The notes: generated from the sequence alone by a model not told the origin. A stretch of 64,000 bases of DNA from Bacteroidota bacterium (GCA_029560875.1 JAKQKB010000080.1:48325-112324); one strand, 5' to 3'. Numbered from the stretch's first letter, positions 1 through 10,022 are shown. Made by a program: numbers and translations.

Positions 1-3000
1 TTACAGAAACATCCGCAACAACAAGTCCGCTATACTTAGCATCGGTACTAGTTGCATTAGATGTTATTATTGTAAAAGCAACATCATCGTCGTCAATATT
101 GTCGTTAACGCCTGTTACGGTTACGATTTGCGGGGTACTCCAGTTAGCATTAGTAAAAGTTACTGATGCTGGAGACACTGTGCCTTCAAGCGTGTTGCTT
201 GAACTCAACCCAACAGTAACATTGGCGGTTGGTCTGCTATTCAGTCTAATTGTAAATGTTGCTGTTCCGCCAGCCTCAGTTGTGGTTAATCCTGAAGTTG
301 GGCTAACCGTTGCTCCTGCAGTATCGTCATCCCTATTTACAACCGAAACATCCGCAACATTCATATTGCTATAGTTTGCATCGGCACTAGCTGCATTACC
401 AGTAATAATTGCATAGGTAACATCATCGTCGTCAATATCATCGTTAACAGGAGTTACCGTTACGGTTTGTTGGGTATTCCAGTTGGCAGATGTAAACGTT
501 AGCGATGAGGGAGAAACTGTTCCCTCGTTGGTATTATTTGACGAAAGCGATATGGTAACGTTGGCTGTTGGCTGAGTGTTAAGTACCACAGTAAACGTAA
601 CAGCAGTTCCATTCTCAAATGTTGTAAGCGATGTTGGTGTAACGGTTACACCTGCCACATCGTTATCGTTATTGGTAACCGATACATCCGCAGGATTTAT
701 TCCATTGTACAAACCATCGGCACTTGTTGCGGTGGCAGTTATAATAGTGTATGCTTTAGGTCCATCGGCAACTGCATCGTCAACCCCCGTAACGGTTATT
801 GTTTGTGGGGTACTCCAGTTTGCTGTAGTAAAGGTAACGCTTGCAGGCGATACAGTTCCCTCCGCTGTATTGCTCGATGTTAACCCTATTGTAACGCTGG
901 CCGTTGGTTGACTCCTTAGAACAATGGTAAAAGTAGCCGTTCCTCCCGACTCAGTAGTGGTTAAACCTGACGTTGGATTTACAGTGATTCCAGCCTCATC
1001 GTTGTCTGTATTGGTTACGCTAACATCAGCAGCATTTAATCCGTTATACTTTGTATCGGCACTGGTTGCTGCAGCAGTAACTATTGAATATGCCTGATTA
1101 CCATCCTGAACAAAATCATCTACCCCTGTTACAGTTACTGTTTGTGTAACGTTCCAGTTCGCATTGGTAAAAGTTAGCGAAGTTGGCGAGACATTTCCTT
1201 CTGAGGTATTGCTAGAACTTAGCCCAATTACCACATTAGCCGTTGGCCTGCTATTAAGCCTTACAGTAAACGTTGCCGTTCCTCCAGCCTCAGTGGTAGT
1301 TAAACTGGAAGTTGGGGTCACAGTAATACCTGCAGTATCATCATTTGTATTTACCACAGACACATCAGCAACATTCATGTTGTTATATTTTGTGTCAGTG
1401 CTTGTTGCATTGGATGTTATAATAGTATAGCTGATGTTTCCATCGTCAATATCATCGTTAACACCTGTTATGGTAATGGTTTGTGCAACACTCCAGTTAG
1501 CCGATGTAAAGGTTACGCTAGTTGGCGAAACATTTCCCTCTGAGGTGTTACTAGAACTTAATGTGATGGAAACATTCTGAGTTGGCTTTGTTGCAAGGCG
1601 AATTGTAAATGTTGCTGTGCCTCCTGCCTCGGTAGTAGTTAACCCCGATGTTGGGCTAACGATAACCCCTGCAATATCGTTATTAAGATTTGTTACAGAA
1701 ACATCGGCAACCGTTAGGTTATTAAATAATGCATCGCCACTAGTTGTTGCAGAAGTGATAATTGAGTAAAGCACGTCGCCATCGTCAACCAAATCATCGA
1801 CCCCTGTAATAGTAATTGTTTGAGGACTGTTCCAGTTACCTGATGTGAACGTAACATTGGTTGGAGAAACCGTCCCCTCAAGGGTATTAGATGAACTTAC
1901 TGTAAACGAAACGTTTGCTGACGGCTGACTTGCTAATCGAACTGTAAAGGTTGCTGTTCCGCCCGCTTCAGTGGTAGTTAACCCCGATGTTGGGGTAACG
2001 TTAATCGCAGCAATATCGTTATCAATATTGCTAAGAGATAAATCGGCTGGGTCAATACCATTATAGTATGGGTCTGCACTGGTTGATGCACCTATGCTAA
2101 TTGAGTAAATAATATTACCATCAATAATTACATCGTCGACCCCTGTAACTGTTACCGATTGTGGAGTATTCCAGTTTACTGTTGTAAAAGTTAAACTCGG
2201 AGTACTAACCGTTCCCTCGGTTAAATCGGAACTGCTAATAGGAATAACGACACTTGCCGATGGTTGAGTTTTTAACACTACAGTAAAGGTTGCTGTTCCT
2301 CCACCTTCAGTAGTATTTCCAGATATTGCAGAAACAGTGATACCAGGTTCTCTAACTGTAATAGTAACAGTATTGCTCATAGGTATCTCGCAATTACCAT
2401 TGCTTGCTCTAACTTCAAACAGATTTGAACCAATAACCAAATTAGCCGAAGGCACCGTAATGTTAAGATTTGTTCCAGCACCGACACCTGAAGTCACAAA
2501 TGCTCCATCTTTATAAACATTATAAGTAACTCCGTTCTGGGCTGAAGCTACTGTAATTGTACCATTCGACCCAGGATTAGCGGTGCTACCAGTTAATGCA
2601 AGACCAATGTTGGGCTGGTTAACAACGGAAATAGTGAAGTTTGGAGAAGTTGCCGTACAGCCCTCCTTACTTACAGTTAGGTTATAATTCGTCCCCGCAT
2701 CGGCTAAGGCTGCGCTAGATTTGTAAAATTGTTTAGCCGTTGAAACCGTTGTAGTTCCCTTCTTCCAAGTGTAAGTAGCGTTATTTTCTACTGCACTAAG
2801 TGCAATTTCTTCGCCAACACAAACATCGGCATCGCCAGTAAATGTAGTTATTGGTGAAATAAGAACCTGAAAAACTCTTGTAGAATTACACGTTCCTTTT
2901 TGAATTGTTAACGACCAATTTCCTGCGTAACTACCAGCTGCTAACGAAAGTGTTTTAGCTGTTCCCATTGTGGTTGAACCATACTTCCAAGTATACGAAC

Positions 3001-5269
3001 TTGCACCTGTTTCCTGGGCAACAAGGTAAAGAGGCTGCCCAACGCATAAAGTGGTATCGCCGCTAAATTCTAAATCGGGACTAATGTAAACTGCAAACTC
3101 CTGAATTGCTTGCGAAAGCCCATCGTCAACCATCACATAAATAATAGCATTGCCTGACTTGTTTGCAACAGGCGTAACCTGAATTGTTCTGCTAGCACCG
3201 CTACCACCTAACACAATTGAACTATTTGGGACAAAAGTTGGGTCGGCAGAATAGGCCGTAACAATTAAATTACCTGCAGGAGTTTCAGTTCCATCGCCAA
3301 CGGTGAATGGAATTGCAGGCGAAGGCGTATTGGTACATAAATTTTGGTCGGCAATTTGGGAAATTATTGGTGTAGTATTTACAGTAAGGTAGACCTTTTC
3401 GTTATTCTTTGACCAACGTGAACTGTTACGCGCCTCATAATCGAATGATGTTCGTCCAATCCAATTGGTTGTTGGAGTAAATGTTAAGTTTGGAAGGTTT
3501 GCTAAGGTGATTTCCTGATTTATGGTTACAGCAACCCCAGAAAGTCGGAGAGTTCCATTCGCTGGTAATGATAATACTCTAATTCGGGTTAAAGGATCCT
3601 CAATTGGGTCAAAGAATTTCTTAGTAAAATCGAGTTGCGTAAAGGTTATGTTGTTGTTTGGCAATCCCTCCTTGTAAATATCTCCAACATAGGGGGCAAG
3701 TCCATCCACGCATGTATCGCTCTGCGTCACATTAAGCGTTATTTGGGAGTAGCCCAAATCAATTGCATTGAACCATGTGTTCAAGGTATTAATGTTACCG
3801 TTGAAATTATCATCCTCTAAGGTAGCATTCCAAGACCAAGTACGAGGTATATTCTGGTTTATAACTAAATTCTTCCTCTGGGTTTCGTCCATTAAACCAC
3901 CACCAGTTTCGTCGCCCCAGCGCGAAATAAATGTATCGTCCCAATAAATTGAGGCGTTAAGTTTTTTAAAAGGTCGCACAGCTGTAGTTTGCACGCCATC
4001 GAGTTGCTCCACATCATAAACCGGGAAGTGGGTTGGGCCCCTTCCAAGAAATGTTGCAGAAGCCCTATAGGTTCCAACTGGCACTTCTGCCCCCGCATCG
4101 GTTTTAAAATTCCAAAGAATATAGTTATTCCCTTTTTTCATATCACGATAAATAACCCTATCGCTACCAGATGTGGAATAAGTGCCATCGCCATCCAAAT
4201 CAAGTAGGATTGCAGTAAAACCATCGATATTGGAATAAATTTTGAATATTGCAATTGAATTATAGGGACAACTCGGAACGTTCTTTTCCAGATTAATAGT
4301 ATTACTTGGGAATGTTAACTGTTGTGGTGTTCTGCTATAATTGTAATCAAAAAACAGCTCATTATTGGCCCAAACCTGAACTGTAGGTGCTGCTAAACGG
4401 GTATTTGGCCATACGCTCCTATCTGGGTCATTCAAGTATATGCTATACTCATAAGCACTGGCAGTTTGATCGTTATCCTTGCTCTGCGCTCGCTTTATAT
4501 AGTTACTTTCCGATACAGGTTTAATTAAACCATAGGAGTTAGACTGGAATATAAAGGAGTACGGGTAAAACTGAAAATTGATTTTATTGATAAACTCATC
4601 GGAAGTAAATACATAGAAGTACGAGTTAACCCTGTAACTGGTAAAGCTTGTTGTTGTCATTTGCCAAGCTTTTGACCATAACCTCCCTGCTGAAACGTTG
4701 GGCGCTCCAGGGTTGGTAATAATATTATCGCTTGCATCAGTAACAGTTACATCAAAAAACTCCAGGGCAAACCTATTATACCAACCTGATGTTTCGGCAA
4801 ACTCAATATAGTAATCGCCGGTTGCTGCTGCAGTAAATGTATATGCATTATACCCTCCACTGATTGTTGTTCCGTTTAGTTTTACACCGTTTGGCCCTGT
4901 GATAGCTTGCGTATAATTTGATATATAACCTGTTCCGGATGTAGGCACATTTCGTTCGGTGAACACAACTGTTCCGCTCGGATTTTTCACCCTAAAATAT
5001 ACTCTATCGGCATCGGTAATGTTATTGGAGTAATAGCCACTAAGCTTCATCCCAAAATACATCTTTTCGCCGGCTCTAAGCCTTATATTAATGCGTTTAT
5101 CGGCTGCACAATTGTACATTCCAAAACCCTGCCCAGCTGTTCCAAACACGTTAAACTCCAGCCATAGCCTATCACTCGAGTTCGGCATCAATTGTTTTGT
5201 ACCCTCCTGAGCAAATAGATTTGTGCCAAACAATACAAGCACTAGCAGATTAAGTAATTGTTTTTTCAT
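1..5269 (-). CDS. Giant secreted surface protein with Calx-beta-like repeats (3' end beyond window)
   Basis: The open frame runs from ATG at 5269 leftward without a stop, giving at least 1,756 residues; the C-terminus lies outside the window. A signal peptide (MKKQLLNLLVLVLFGTNLFA, cut before QEG) opens the protein. About residues 25-320 look like a beta-sandwich adhesin-type region. A FlgD-type Ig segment (DGDGTYS...VPVGTYRA) follows near 350-430, then SprB-like Ig/PKD modules with paired Cys (about 650-960). From about 970 onward there are seven near-identical units of 112-113 residues containing TSGLTTTEAGGTATFTVRL, EGTVSP, NWNTPQTVTVTGVDD and ADVSVTN, which resemble Calx-beta domains. On the + strand the anchors sit at 140, 479, 815, 1154, 1493, 1832 and 2171. 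The role is inferred to be a cell-surface adhesin or gliding-type protein. A T9SS sorting signal is expected at the unseen C-terminus. Confidence 0.88.
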   Translation of the reverse strand, partial: MKKQLLNLLVLVLFGTNLFAQEGTKQLMPNSSDRLWLEFNVFGTAGQGFGMYNCAADKRINIRLRAGEKMYFGMKLSGYYSNNITDADRVYFRVKNPSGTVVFTERNVPTSGTGYISNYTQAITGPNGVKLNGTTISGGYNAYTFTAAATGDYYIEFAETSGWYNRFALEFFDVTVTDASDNIITNPGAPNVSAGRLWSKAWQMTTTSFTSYRVNSYFYVFTSDEFINKINFQFYPYSFIFQSNSYGLIKPVSESNYIKRAQSKDNDQTASAYEYSIYLNDPDRSVWPNTRLAAPTVQVWANNELFFDYNYSRTPQQLTFPSNTINLEKNVPSCPYNSIAIFKIYSNIDGFTAILLDLDGDGTYSTSGSDRVIYRDMKKGNNYILWNFKTDAGAEVPVGTYRASATFLGRGPTHFPVYDVEQLDGVQTTAVRPFKKLNASIYWDDTFISRWGDETGGGLMDETQRKNLVINQNIPRTWSWNATLEDDNFNGNINTLNTWFNAIDLGYSQITLNVTQSDTCVDGLAPYVGDIYKEGLPNNNITFTQLDFTKKFFDPIEDPLTRIRVLSLPANGTLRLSGVAVTINQEITLANLPNLTFTPTTNWIGRTSFDYEARNSSRWSKNNEKVYLTVNTTPIISQIADQNLCTNTPSPAIPFTVGDGTETPAGNLIVTAYSADPTFVPNSSIVLGGSGASRTIQVTPVANKSGNAIIYVMVDDGLSQAIQEFAVYISPDLEFSGDTTLCVGQPLYLVAQETGASSYTWKYGSTTMGTAKTLSLAAGSYAGNWSLTIQKGTCNSTRVFQVLISPITTFTGDADVCVGEEIALSAVENNATYTWKKGTTTVSTAKQFYKSSAALADAGTNYNLTVSKEGCTATSPNFTISVVNQPNIGLALTGSTANPGSNGTITVASAQNGVTYNVYKDGAFVTSGVGAGTNLNITVPSANLVIGSNLFEVRASNGNCEIPMSNTVTITVREPGITVSAISGNTTEGGGTATFTVVLKTQPSASVVIPISSSDLTEGTVSTPSLTFTTVNWNTPQSVTVTGVDDVIIDGNIIYSISIGASTSADPYYNGIDPADLSLSNIDNDIAAINVTPTSGLTTTEAGGTATFTVRLASQPSANVSFTVSSSNTLEGTVSPTNVTFTSGNWNSPQTITITGVDDLVDDGDVLYSIITSATTSGDALFNNLTVADVSVTNLNNDIAGVIVSPTSGLTTTEAGGTATFTIRLATKPTQNVSITLSSSNTSEGNVSPTSVTFTSANWSVAQTITITGVNDDIDDGNISYTIITSNATSTDTKYNNMNVADVSVVNTNDDTAGITVTPTSSLTTTEAGGTATFTVRLNSRPTANVVIGLSSSNTSEGNVSPTSLTFTNANWNVTQTVTVTGVDDFVQDGNQAYSIVTAAATSADTKYNGLNAADVSVTNTDNDEAGITVNPTSGLTTTESGGTATFTIVLRSQPTASVTIGLTSSNTAEGTVSPASVTFTTANWSTPQTITVTGVDDAVADGPKAYTIITATATSADGLYNGINPADVSVTNNDNDVAGVTVTPTSLTTFENGTAVTFTVVLNTQPTANVTISLSSNNTNEGTVSPSSLTFTSANWNTQQTVTVTPVNDDIDDDDVTYAIITGNAASADANYSNMNVADVSVVNRDDDTAGATVSPTSGLTTTEAGGTATFTIRLNSRPTANVTVGLSSSNTLEGTVSPASVTFTNANWSTPQIVTVTGVNDNIDDDDVAFTIITSNATSTDAKYSGLVVADVSV
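139..2340 (-). repeat. Seven tandem in-frame ~339-bp repeats (Calx-beta-like)
   Basis: Equivalent positions of consecutive units are 339, 336, 339, 339, 339 and 339 bp apart, so the array is strictly in frame (113 codons, one unit of 112). The units differ at many synonymous sites, so this is an old or diversifying array and not a recent identical expansion. The array continues past the left edge. Confidence 0.9.
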
Positions 5270-5629
5270 ATCTGATGAATTTCCATTGATTCAATACAAA
5301 AAAATAAGTTAAAGCACCTACCAGAGGCCTTCAACTCACTATGTTATAGCACTTAAAACGTTTTCTGTTAAATTCTGCAAAAATAATAATCAAAATGAAA
5401 CCAACACACAAAACCATCGTTTAAAGCAAAATTTAAAACTCAAAAAATTCTCTTTTGCTGTGATATTCTACAATAGAGAGTTTTTTGATATTTTGTTAAC
5501 GAGCAACAAGTTACAACATTTTTCTAAACCAATACCTAAATTGGCTGAAATTGTTATCTAATAAACAACGATGTTGATGAAAGTTGGGTATACGTTATAT
5601 CAATGTTACAAGCAAGGTGTTGAGTTAAT
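5270..5629. other. 360-bp intergenic region, no gene seen
   Basis: This AT-rich spacer separates the M20 peptidase gene from the giant surface-protein gene, both on the minus strand. It has a possible minus-strand -7 element (complement of TATTTTTG, 5378-5385) about 109 bp before the surface-protein start, but no well-spaced -33 partner. A weak A/T-flanked stem (about 5440-5452 with 5476-5487, 22-base loop) could be a poor terminator. Nothing else was recognised. Confidence 0.4.
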
Positions 5630-6814
5630 TTATTTCAGATTATTCAACACAAGCCAAGTCATCAGAGGAATAGCCGTTTGCAAGGAATCCTCATTAGCAA
5701 TAAAAGATGATGAGTGAAGTTGAGATGGCTCTTGATTGAGGGTTCCAACCCCTATCCTAAAAAACACTGAAGGAATTTGTTGCGAAAAATAGGCAAAATC
5801 GTCGGTTGTCATTCTTGGTTCTAGGTCAACAACTTTATCAAATCCAAGCAAATCGTTGGCAAGTTTTTTTGCGTTCCCTGTTAATGCTGGATTATTGTAA
5901 ACTGAAGGGTATCCCTTTCGGATTTCAACATTGCAACTACCTCCCATAGATTGGGCTATGCCATTTGCTTTCGTCTCAATTAACGAATGTGCCTTATCTC
6001 TCCATCCCTCATCCATGGTGCGGAATGTTCCTTCAATTCTAACTTCGTTAGGAATAACATTGGTTGCACCATTGGCCTCAACTTTTCCAAAGGAAAGCAC
6101 TGTAGGGACTAAAGCAGGAGCACTTCGACTAACTATAGTTTGAAGGTTTAGTATAATGTTAGACGCTATCACAACAGGATCAATAAGAGTATGGGGCAAT
6201 GCCGCATGACCACCCTTCCCCTTAACCGTTAAGTAAACTTCGTCGCCCGATGCCATATAGCGGCCAGCACAAAATCCTACCATGCCCACCTCCATTTCAG
6301 GTAGAACGTGTAGTCCAAACATTATATCGGGCATAACCGATTTAAATTCTGCAGAATCCAACACAGCCATAGCTCCACCGGGGAGTTGCTCCTCGCCCGA
6401 CTCAAATACCAACACAACCCGGCCACTCCAACGCTCCTTAATTTTATTCATTATCAATGCAACCCCAATTGCGGATGCCATGTGAATATCGTGACCGCAG
6501 GCATGCATAACTCCATCATTCTTAGAGGAAAAATCAACGTTTGCCCTCTCCTGTATTGGAAGAGCATCCAACTCAGCTCTTATCCCTATGGTTTTTCCTT
6601 CTCCATTGCCTTCAATGACAACAATAAAACTATGCTGTTTATTAATTGGGATTATTTTTATGCCTTCATTGGCCAGAATGGATTGAATATATTTTGATGT
6701 TTGTTCCTCTTTAAACGACAACTCCGGATTCATGTGAATATCTCTACGATATTGTACAACTCTAGAATTGTATTCTTTAGCCAATGTTAGAATTATTTCC
6801 CTTAGATTACGCAT
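5630..6814 (-). CDS. M20 family amidohydrolase (N-acyl-amino-acid / hippurate hydrolase type)
   Basis: At 394 aa it is the usual length for M20D amidohydrolases, which cleave N-acyl or peptide-like amides in the cytosol with two metal ions. Visible motifs are RAELDALP (80-86), the metal motif HACGHDIH (104-111, with Cys106, His108 and His111), SGEEQLPGG near 140, GLHVLPEMEVG near 170, and a C-terminal TDDFAYF. There is no signal peptide. The ATG at 6814 is preceded at 6878-6871 by a Bacteroidota -7 element. The substrate (acyl amino acid, hippurate, N-acetyl diaminopimelate) cannot be told from sequence. It stands alone, divergent from the DUF1573 gene. Confidence 0.88.
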   Translation of the reverse strand: MRNLREIILTLAKEYNSRVVQYRRDIHMNPELSFKEEQTSKYIQSILANEGIKIIPINKQHSFIVVIEGNGEGKTIGIRAELDALPIQERANVDFSSKNDGVMHACGHDIHMASAIGVALIMNKIKERWSGRVVLVFESGEEQLPGGAMAVLDSAEFKSVMPDIMFGLHVLPEMEVGMVGFCAGRYMASGDEVYLTVKGKGGHAALPHTLIDPVVIASNIILNLQTIVSRSAPALVPTVLSFGKVEANGATNVIPNEVRIEGTFRTMDEGWRDKAHSLIETKANGIAQSMGGSCNVEIRKGYPSVYNNPALTGNAKKLANDLLGFDKVVDLEPRMTTDDFAYFSQQIPSVFFRIGVGTLNQEPSQLHSSSFIANEDSLQTAIPLMTWLVLNNLK

Positions 6815-6870
6815 AAACTTATAATCAACTCTGTTTTTAATAAAATTCTCATATAAACCATTTAATAAAG

Positions 6871-6878
6871 CAAATGTA
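6871..6878 (-). promoter_or_regulatory. Promoter -7 element of the M20 amidohydrolase gene
   Basis: The minus strand reads TACATTTG, an exact match to the Bacteroidota -7 consensus TAnnTTTG, 56 bp before the ATG at 6814. No clear -33 TTTG lies 18-21 bp further upstream, so only the -7 part is supported. Confidence 0.45.
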
Positions 6879-6917
6879 AGATTGTTTTTTTGGGTATAGT
6901 ACTTGATTCCAAAATAA

Positions 6918-6948
6918 TTGGTGTTATTGTTAAACTTTTATACTTTTG
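6918..6948 (+). promoter_or_regulatory. Promoter of the DUF1573 gene
   Basis: TTG (6918-6920), a 20-bp spacer and TACTTTTG (6941-6948) fit the Bacteroidota -33/-7 consensus. An in-frame ATG at 6946 lies inside the -7 box and would precede the transcription start. This promoter therefore favours the ATG at 6994 as the real start. Confidence 0.65.
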
Positions 6949-6993
6949 AATTCGTTTAATATGTTCAATTCTTCATCAAAAATATTTTCAATT

Positions 6994-8085
6994 ATGAAAA
7001 GGTTTATTATTTCACTATCGCTGCTTTTTGTTATTCTGGGATTATATGCCCAACAAAGTGGCGTAAAAATCAACTTTAAAACCAACACATACGATTACGG
7101 TAAAATAAAGGAAGATGATGGGATTGCCTACTATAATTTTGACTTTACAAATACTGGCAATGCACCCCTAATTATCCAAAGAGTATCGTCGACTTGTGGT
7201 TGTGCTACACCTGAGTGGCCAAAGGAGCCTATTGCTCCAGGTAAGAGTGGAAAAGTTAAAGTGGGATACGACCCTAAAGGTAGGCCTGGCCCATTTACAA
7301 AGGCTATATCGGTATACTCAAATGCAGATATGAACGTTGTAGTTCTCCAAATTTCTGGTGAGGTTTTACCTCGAGTTAAAACCATTGATGAAATATACAG
7401 AATACCCGTTGGCGATTTACGTTTCGAAAGAAACCACTTTGCGTTGGGAAGATTATTCTTAAATAAATCCGTAACCGACACCCTTAAATTTATCAACAAA
7501 GGATCTGCTCCAATAAAAGTTACAACTAACACGCAATCCATCAATTACATGAAGGTAACAATTGTTCCACAAACCGTTAAACCCAATGAATTTGGAACTA
7601 TTGTACTTAATTATGACGCAAAAGCTCGTAATGATTGGGGTTTTGTAGTGGACAGATTTGCTCTTGTATTAAATGATGAACCAATCAACAACAACCCTAT
7701 TACCATAACTGCAAGTATTGAGGAGGATTACTCAAACTTTACACAGAAAGATTACGAAAATTCTCCCGTTGCCGATTTTAACACGACAAACCACGATTAT
7801 GGGAGTGTTACTGAAGGCAACCCTGTTGAATTCGAATTTGTTGTTAAGAATACTGGCAAATCCGACTTAATCATTCGAAAAGTAAAAGCCAGCTGTGGTT
7901 GCACCACCGTTCAACCCGAAAAAAATTTACTAAAAACTGGAGAATCAACCGCAATTAAAGCTGTTTTTAGAACCAATGGCTACTCCGGAAAGCAAAGTAA
8001 ATCCATAACAGTAATCACCAATGACCCTAAGCGCTCTACTATTATACTTAGAATGACTGGAAGTATTGAGAAGAAACATCAGTAA
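6994..8085 (+). CDS. DUF1573 domain protein, secreted, two domains
   Basis: 363 aa from ATG 6994, chosen because it begins directly with a signal peptide (MKRFIISLSLLFVILGLYAQ) and because the ATG at 6946 overlaps the predicted -7 box. Two DUF1573 Ig-like modules are visible, about residues 25-125 and 255-360. Each carries the family's Cys-Gly-Cys motif (VSSTCGCATPEW and VKASCGCTTVQ) and ends with a beta-strand pattern such as KSITVITNDP. A middle segment without the CGC motif separates them. The family is abundant in Bacteroidota and has no settled function; an envelope location is inferred from the signal peptide. It is monocistronic, with a terminator directly behind it. Confidence 0.85.
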   Translation: MKRFIISLSLLFVILGLYAQQSGVKINFKTNTYDYGKIKEDDGIAYYNFDFTNTGNAPLIIQRVSSTCGCATPEWPKEPIAPGKSGKVKVGYDPKGRPGPFTKAISVYSNADMNVVVLQISGEVLPRVKTIDEIYRIPVGDLRFERNHFALGRLFLNKSVTDTLKFINKGSAPIKVTTNTQSINYMKVTIVPQTVKPNEFGTIVLNYDAKARNDWGFVVDRFALVLNDEPINNNPITITASIEEDYSNFTQKDYENSPVADFNTTNHDYGSVTEGNPVEFEFVVKNTGKSDLIIRKVKASCGCTTVQPEKNLLKTGESTAIKAVFRTNGYSGKQSKSITVITNDPKRSTIILRMTGSIEKKHQ

Positions 8086-8105
8086 TAAATAATTCAAGGC
8101 TCATT

Positions 8106-8134
8106 AAAGGACGGCATTTAGTCGTCCTTTTTGT
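8106..8134 (+). terminator. Rho-independent terminator after the DUF1573 gene
   Basis: AAAGGACG (8106-8113) pairs with CGTCCTTT (8123-8130) around a 9-base loop and is followed by a T-rich run. It starts 20 bp after the stop codon. Confidence 0.85.
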
Positions 8135-8235
8135 TTTTGTTACCGCATTGTTGAAAAGCTATGCTAAACAATATTCGTTTAAATTAGGTTTGTAATTAGC
8201 CATTAAATAAATTCGCAAAGGAAAAGTTAAGGTTG

Positions 8236-9330
8236 ATGAAAGAAAAAGAGAATAAAAGCGCCCTTATTGTTAACCCGGGAATTGAACAACCACCCTCAGT
8301 TAACGAAGATGCTATAAGACGTTTTAAGGAGCGAAAACGCAAACTCCTAACTGTTGATGAGTATATGGATGGTATTTTAAATAAGAATATTACCATACTC
8401 AGCCAGGCAATAACGCTAATTGAAAGTTCACTCCCGCATCATCACGAGTTGGGTCAGCAACTGATTGAGCGATGCTTACCTTACTCGGGAAAATCAATAC
8501 GAATTGGAATAACCGGAGTGCCCGGTGTAGGTAAAAGCACCTTCATTGAGTCGCTTGGTACAACAATAACATCGCAAGGACATAAACTTGCAGTGCTTGC
8601 TATTGACCCCAGCAGTGAACGGAGCAAAGGAAGCATACTGGGAGATAAAACTCGAATGGAGGATTTAAGTGCCGACCCCAACGCATTTATTCGCCCTTCG
8701 CCTTCGGCTGGCTCGCTGGGCGGTGTTGCACGCAAAACTCGCGAAACAATTATCCTCTGCGAAGCAGCTGGTTTCGATACTATATTTATTGAAACTGTGG
8801 GTGTTGGTCAAAGTGAAACTGCCGTTCACTCCATGGTGGACTTTTTCCTTTTACTTATGCTTGCTGGTGCTGGCGACGAACTTCAGGGAATTAAGCGTGG
8901 TATTATGGAGATGGCCGATTTAATTGCTATCACCAAGGCCGATGGAGCAAATGTTCAAAAGGCAAAACTTGCACAAGCCGAGTATAAAAACGCATTGCAC
9001 CTATTTCCACCAACCGAATCGGGATGGACAACCAATGCGGTTATTTGTTCATCGCTCGAAAAAACCGGACTAAAGGAAATTTGGGACACAATAAAATCGT
9101 ACGTCGATTTTACAAGTAACAATGGCTACTTCGCAAGCAGGCGCAGTCAACAGGCCAAATACTGGATGTACGAATCCATTAACGAGGCGCTGAAAAATCA
9201 CTTTTATCATAACAAGGACATACACTCGCACCTCAAAAAAACTGAGCACGATGTAACATCCAATAAGATTAGCTCATTTATTGCCGCTCAGCATTTAATC
9301 GATTTATACTTAAAAAAATACTCGGAATAA
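8236..9330 (+). CDS. meaB: Methylmalonyl-CoA mutase-associated GTPase MeaB
   Basis: A G3E P-loop GTPase of the MeaB/ArgK family that loads, protects or reactivates the B12 cofactor of methylmalonyl-CoA mutase in the cytosol. It is 364 aa, close to the family norm. The Walker A motif GVPGVGKST lies at residues 94-102, followed by AIDPSSERSKGSILGDKTRM, the switch motif FIETVGVGQSE and ITKADGAN (base recognition). ATG 8236 is used; an in-frame TTG lies just before it. No mutase gene is in the window, so the partner must be encoded elsewhere. It implies a propionate/methylmalonyl pathway in this organism. Genes 9365-10551 follow in the same direction. Confidence 0.95.
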   Translation: MKEKENKSALIVNPGIEQPPSVNEDAIRRFKERKRKLLTVDEYMDGILNKNITILSQAITLIESSLPHHHELGQQLIERCLPYSGKSIRIGITGVPGVGKSTFIESLGTTITSQGHKLAVLAIDPSSERSKGSILGDKTRMEDLSADPNAFIRPSPSAGSLGGVARKTRETIILCEAAGFDTIFIETVGVGQSETAVHSMVDFFLLLMLAGAGDELQGIKRGIMEMADLIAITKADGANVQKAKLAQAEYKNALHLFPPTESGWTTNAVICSSLEKTGLKEIWDTIKSYVDFTSNNGYFASRRSQQAKYWMYESINEALKNHFYHNKDIHSHLKKTEHDVTSNKISSFIAAQHLIDLYLKKYSE

Positions 9331-9364
9331 GTTAATTTGATGATTTGAAAATGGAGTTTTGAAA

Positions 9365-9973
9365 ATGCTTGATTATCAAAAAATAAAATCGATTCTAAAA
9401 AACCACACCGTTGGAATTGCCGGTGCCGGAGGTTTGGGTAGCAATGTGGCAATGTCACTTACCCGCGTTGGCATTGGGAAACTCATTATTGTCGATTTTG
9501 ATGTTGTTACTGAAAGTAACCTGAACCGTCAGTTCTACTTTAAGCACCAAGTAGGTTTTAAAAAGGTTGATGCGCTCAGGGCAAACCTACTTAGCATTAA
9601 CCCCGATTTAATACTGGAAACACACGATACGAAACTGGATGCAAGCAACATTCTCAATTATTTTCAGGCTGTTGATGTTATGGTAGAGGCCTTCGACAGG
9701 GCTGAAATGAAACAGATTATCATTGAGAAGTTTCAAATCGAAAAACCAGAAATTCCCCTCGTAGTTGGAAACGGAATGGCGGGCTGGGGAAACTCCAACG
9801 ATATGAGGGTACAACAATATGAAACCCTCTATATATGTGGTGATGGCGTTTCTGAAGTTGCGGATAACCTACCTCCAATTGCACCAAGAGTTAACATTTG
9901 CGCAGCAATGGAGGCCAATGTGGTTTTAAGCATCCTGCTAAATAAAGTAACAAACATTAAGGTTAAACCGTAA
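9365..9973 (+). CDS. thiF: ThiF-family sulfur-carrier adenylyltransferase
   Basis: 202 aa from ATG 9365. The Rossmann nucleotide motif GAGGLGSN (20-27) is followed by DFDVVTESNLNRQ, the E1-like ATP and Asp/Arg signature. The length matches the short ThiF-family-2 enzymes that adenylate the C-terminal glycine of ThiS for thiazole sulfur transfer. Its immediate neighbour is a 69-aa ThiS-like protein ending in Gly-Gly, which fits as the substrate. Neither a CxxC zinc site nor a rhodanese domain is visible. No other thiamine gene and no obvious TPP riboswitch is nearby, so a role in another sulfur-carrier pathway remains possible. Confidence 0.88.
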   Translation: MLDYQKIKSILKNHTVGIAGAGGLGSNVAMSLTRVGIGKLIIVDFDVVTESNLNRQFYFKHQVGFKKVDALRANLLSINPDLILETHDTKLDASNILNYFQAVDVMVEAFDRAEMKQIIIEKFQIEKPEIPLVVGNGMAGWGNSNDMRVQQYETLYICGDGVSEVADNLPPIAPRVNICAAMEANVVLSILLNKVTNIKVKP

Positions 9974-10022
9974 AGATTAAGTGTTTTTAGTATAAATTTG
10001 TGACAAAACTAAGGATAACTTG

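Noticed and set aside
99..4207. Several plus-strand open frames of 60-111 codons
   Set aside because: They are antisense shadows of the giant minus-strand surface-protein frame, which is open throughout and has clear protein repeats.
5440..5487. Terminator between the M20 peptidase and surface-protein genes
   Set aside because: The stem is only a few G/C-containing pairs with a 22-base loop; too weak to list separately.
9331..9364. TPP riboswitch before thiF
   Set aside because: The 34-bp gap is too short and has no thi-box motif.
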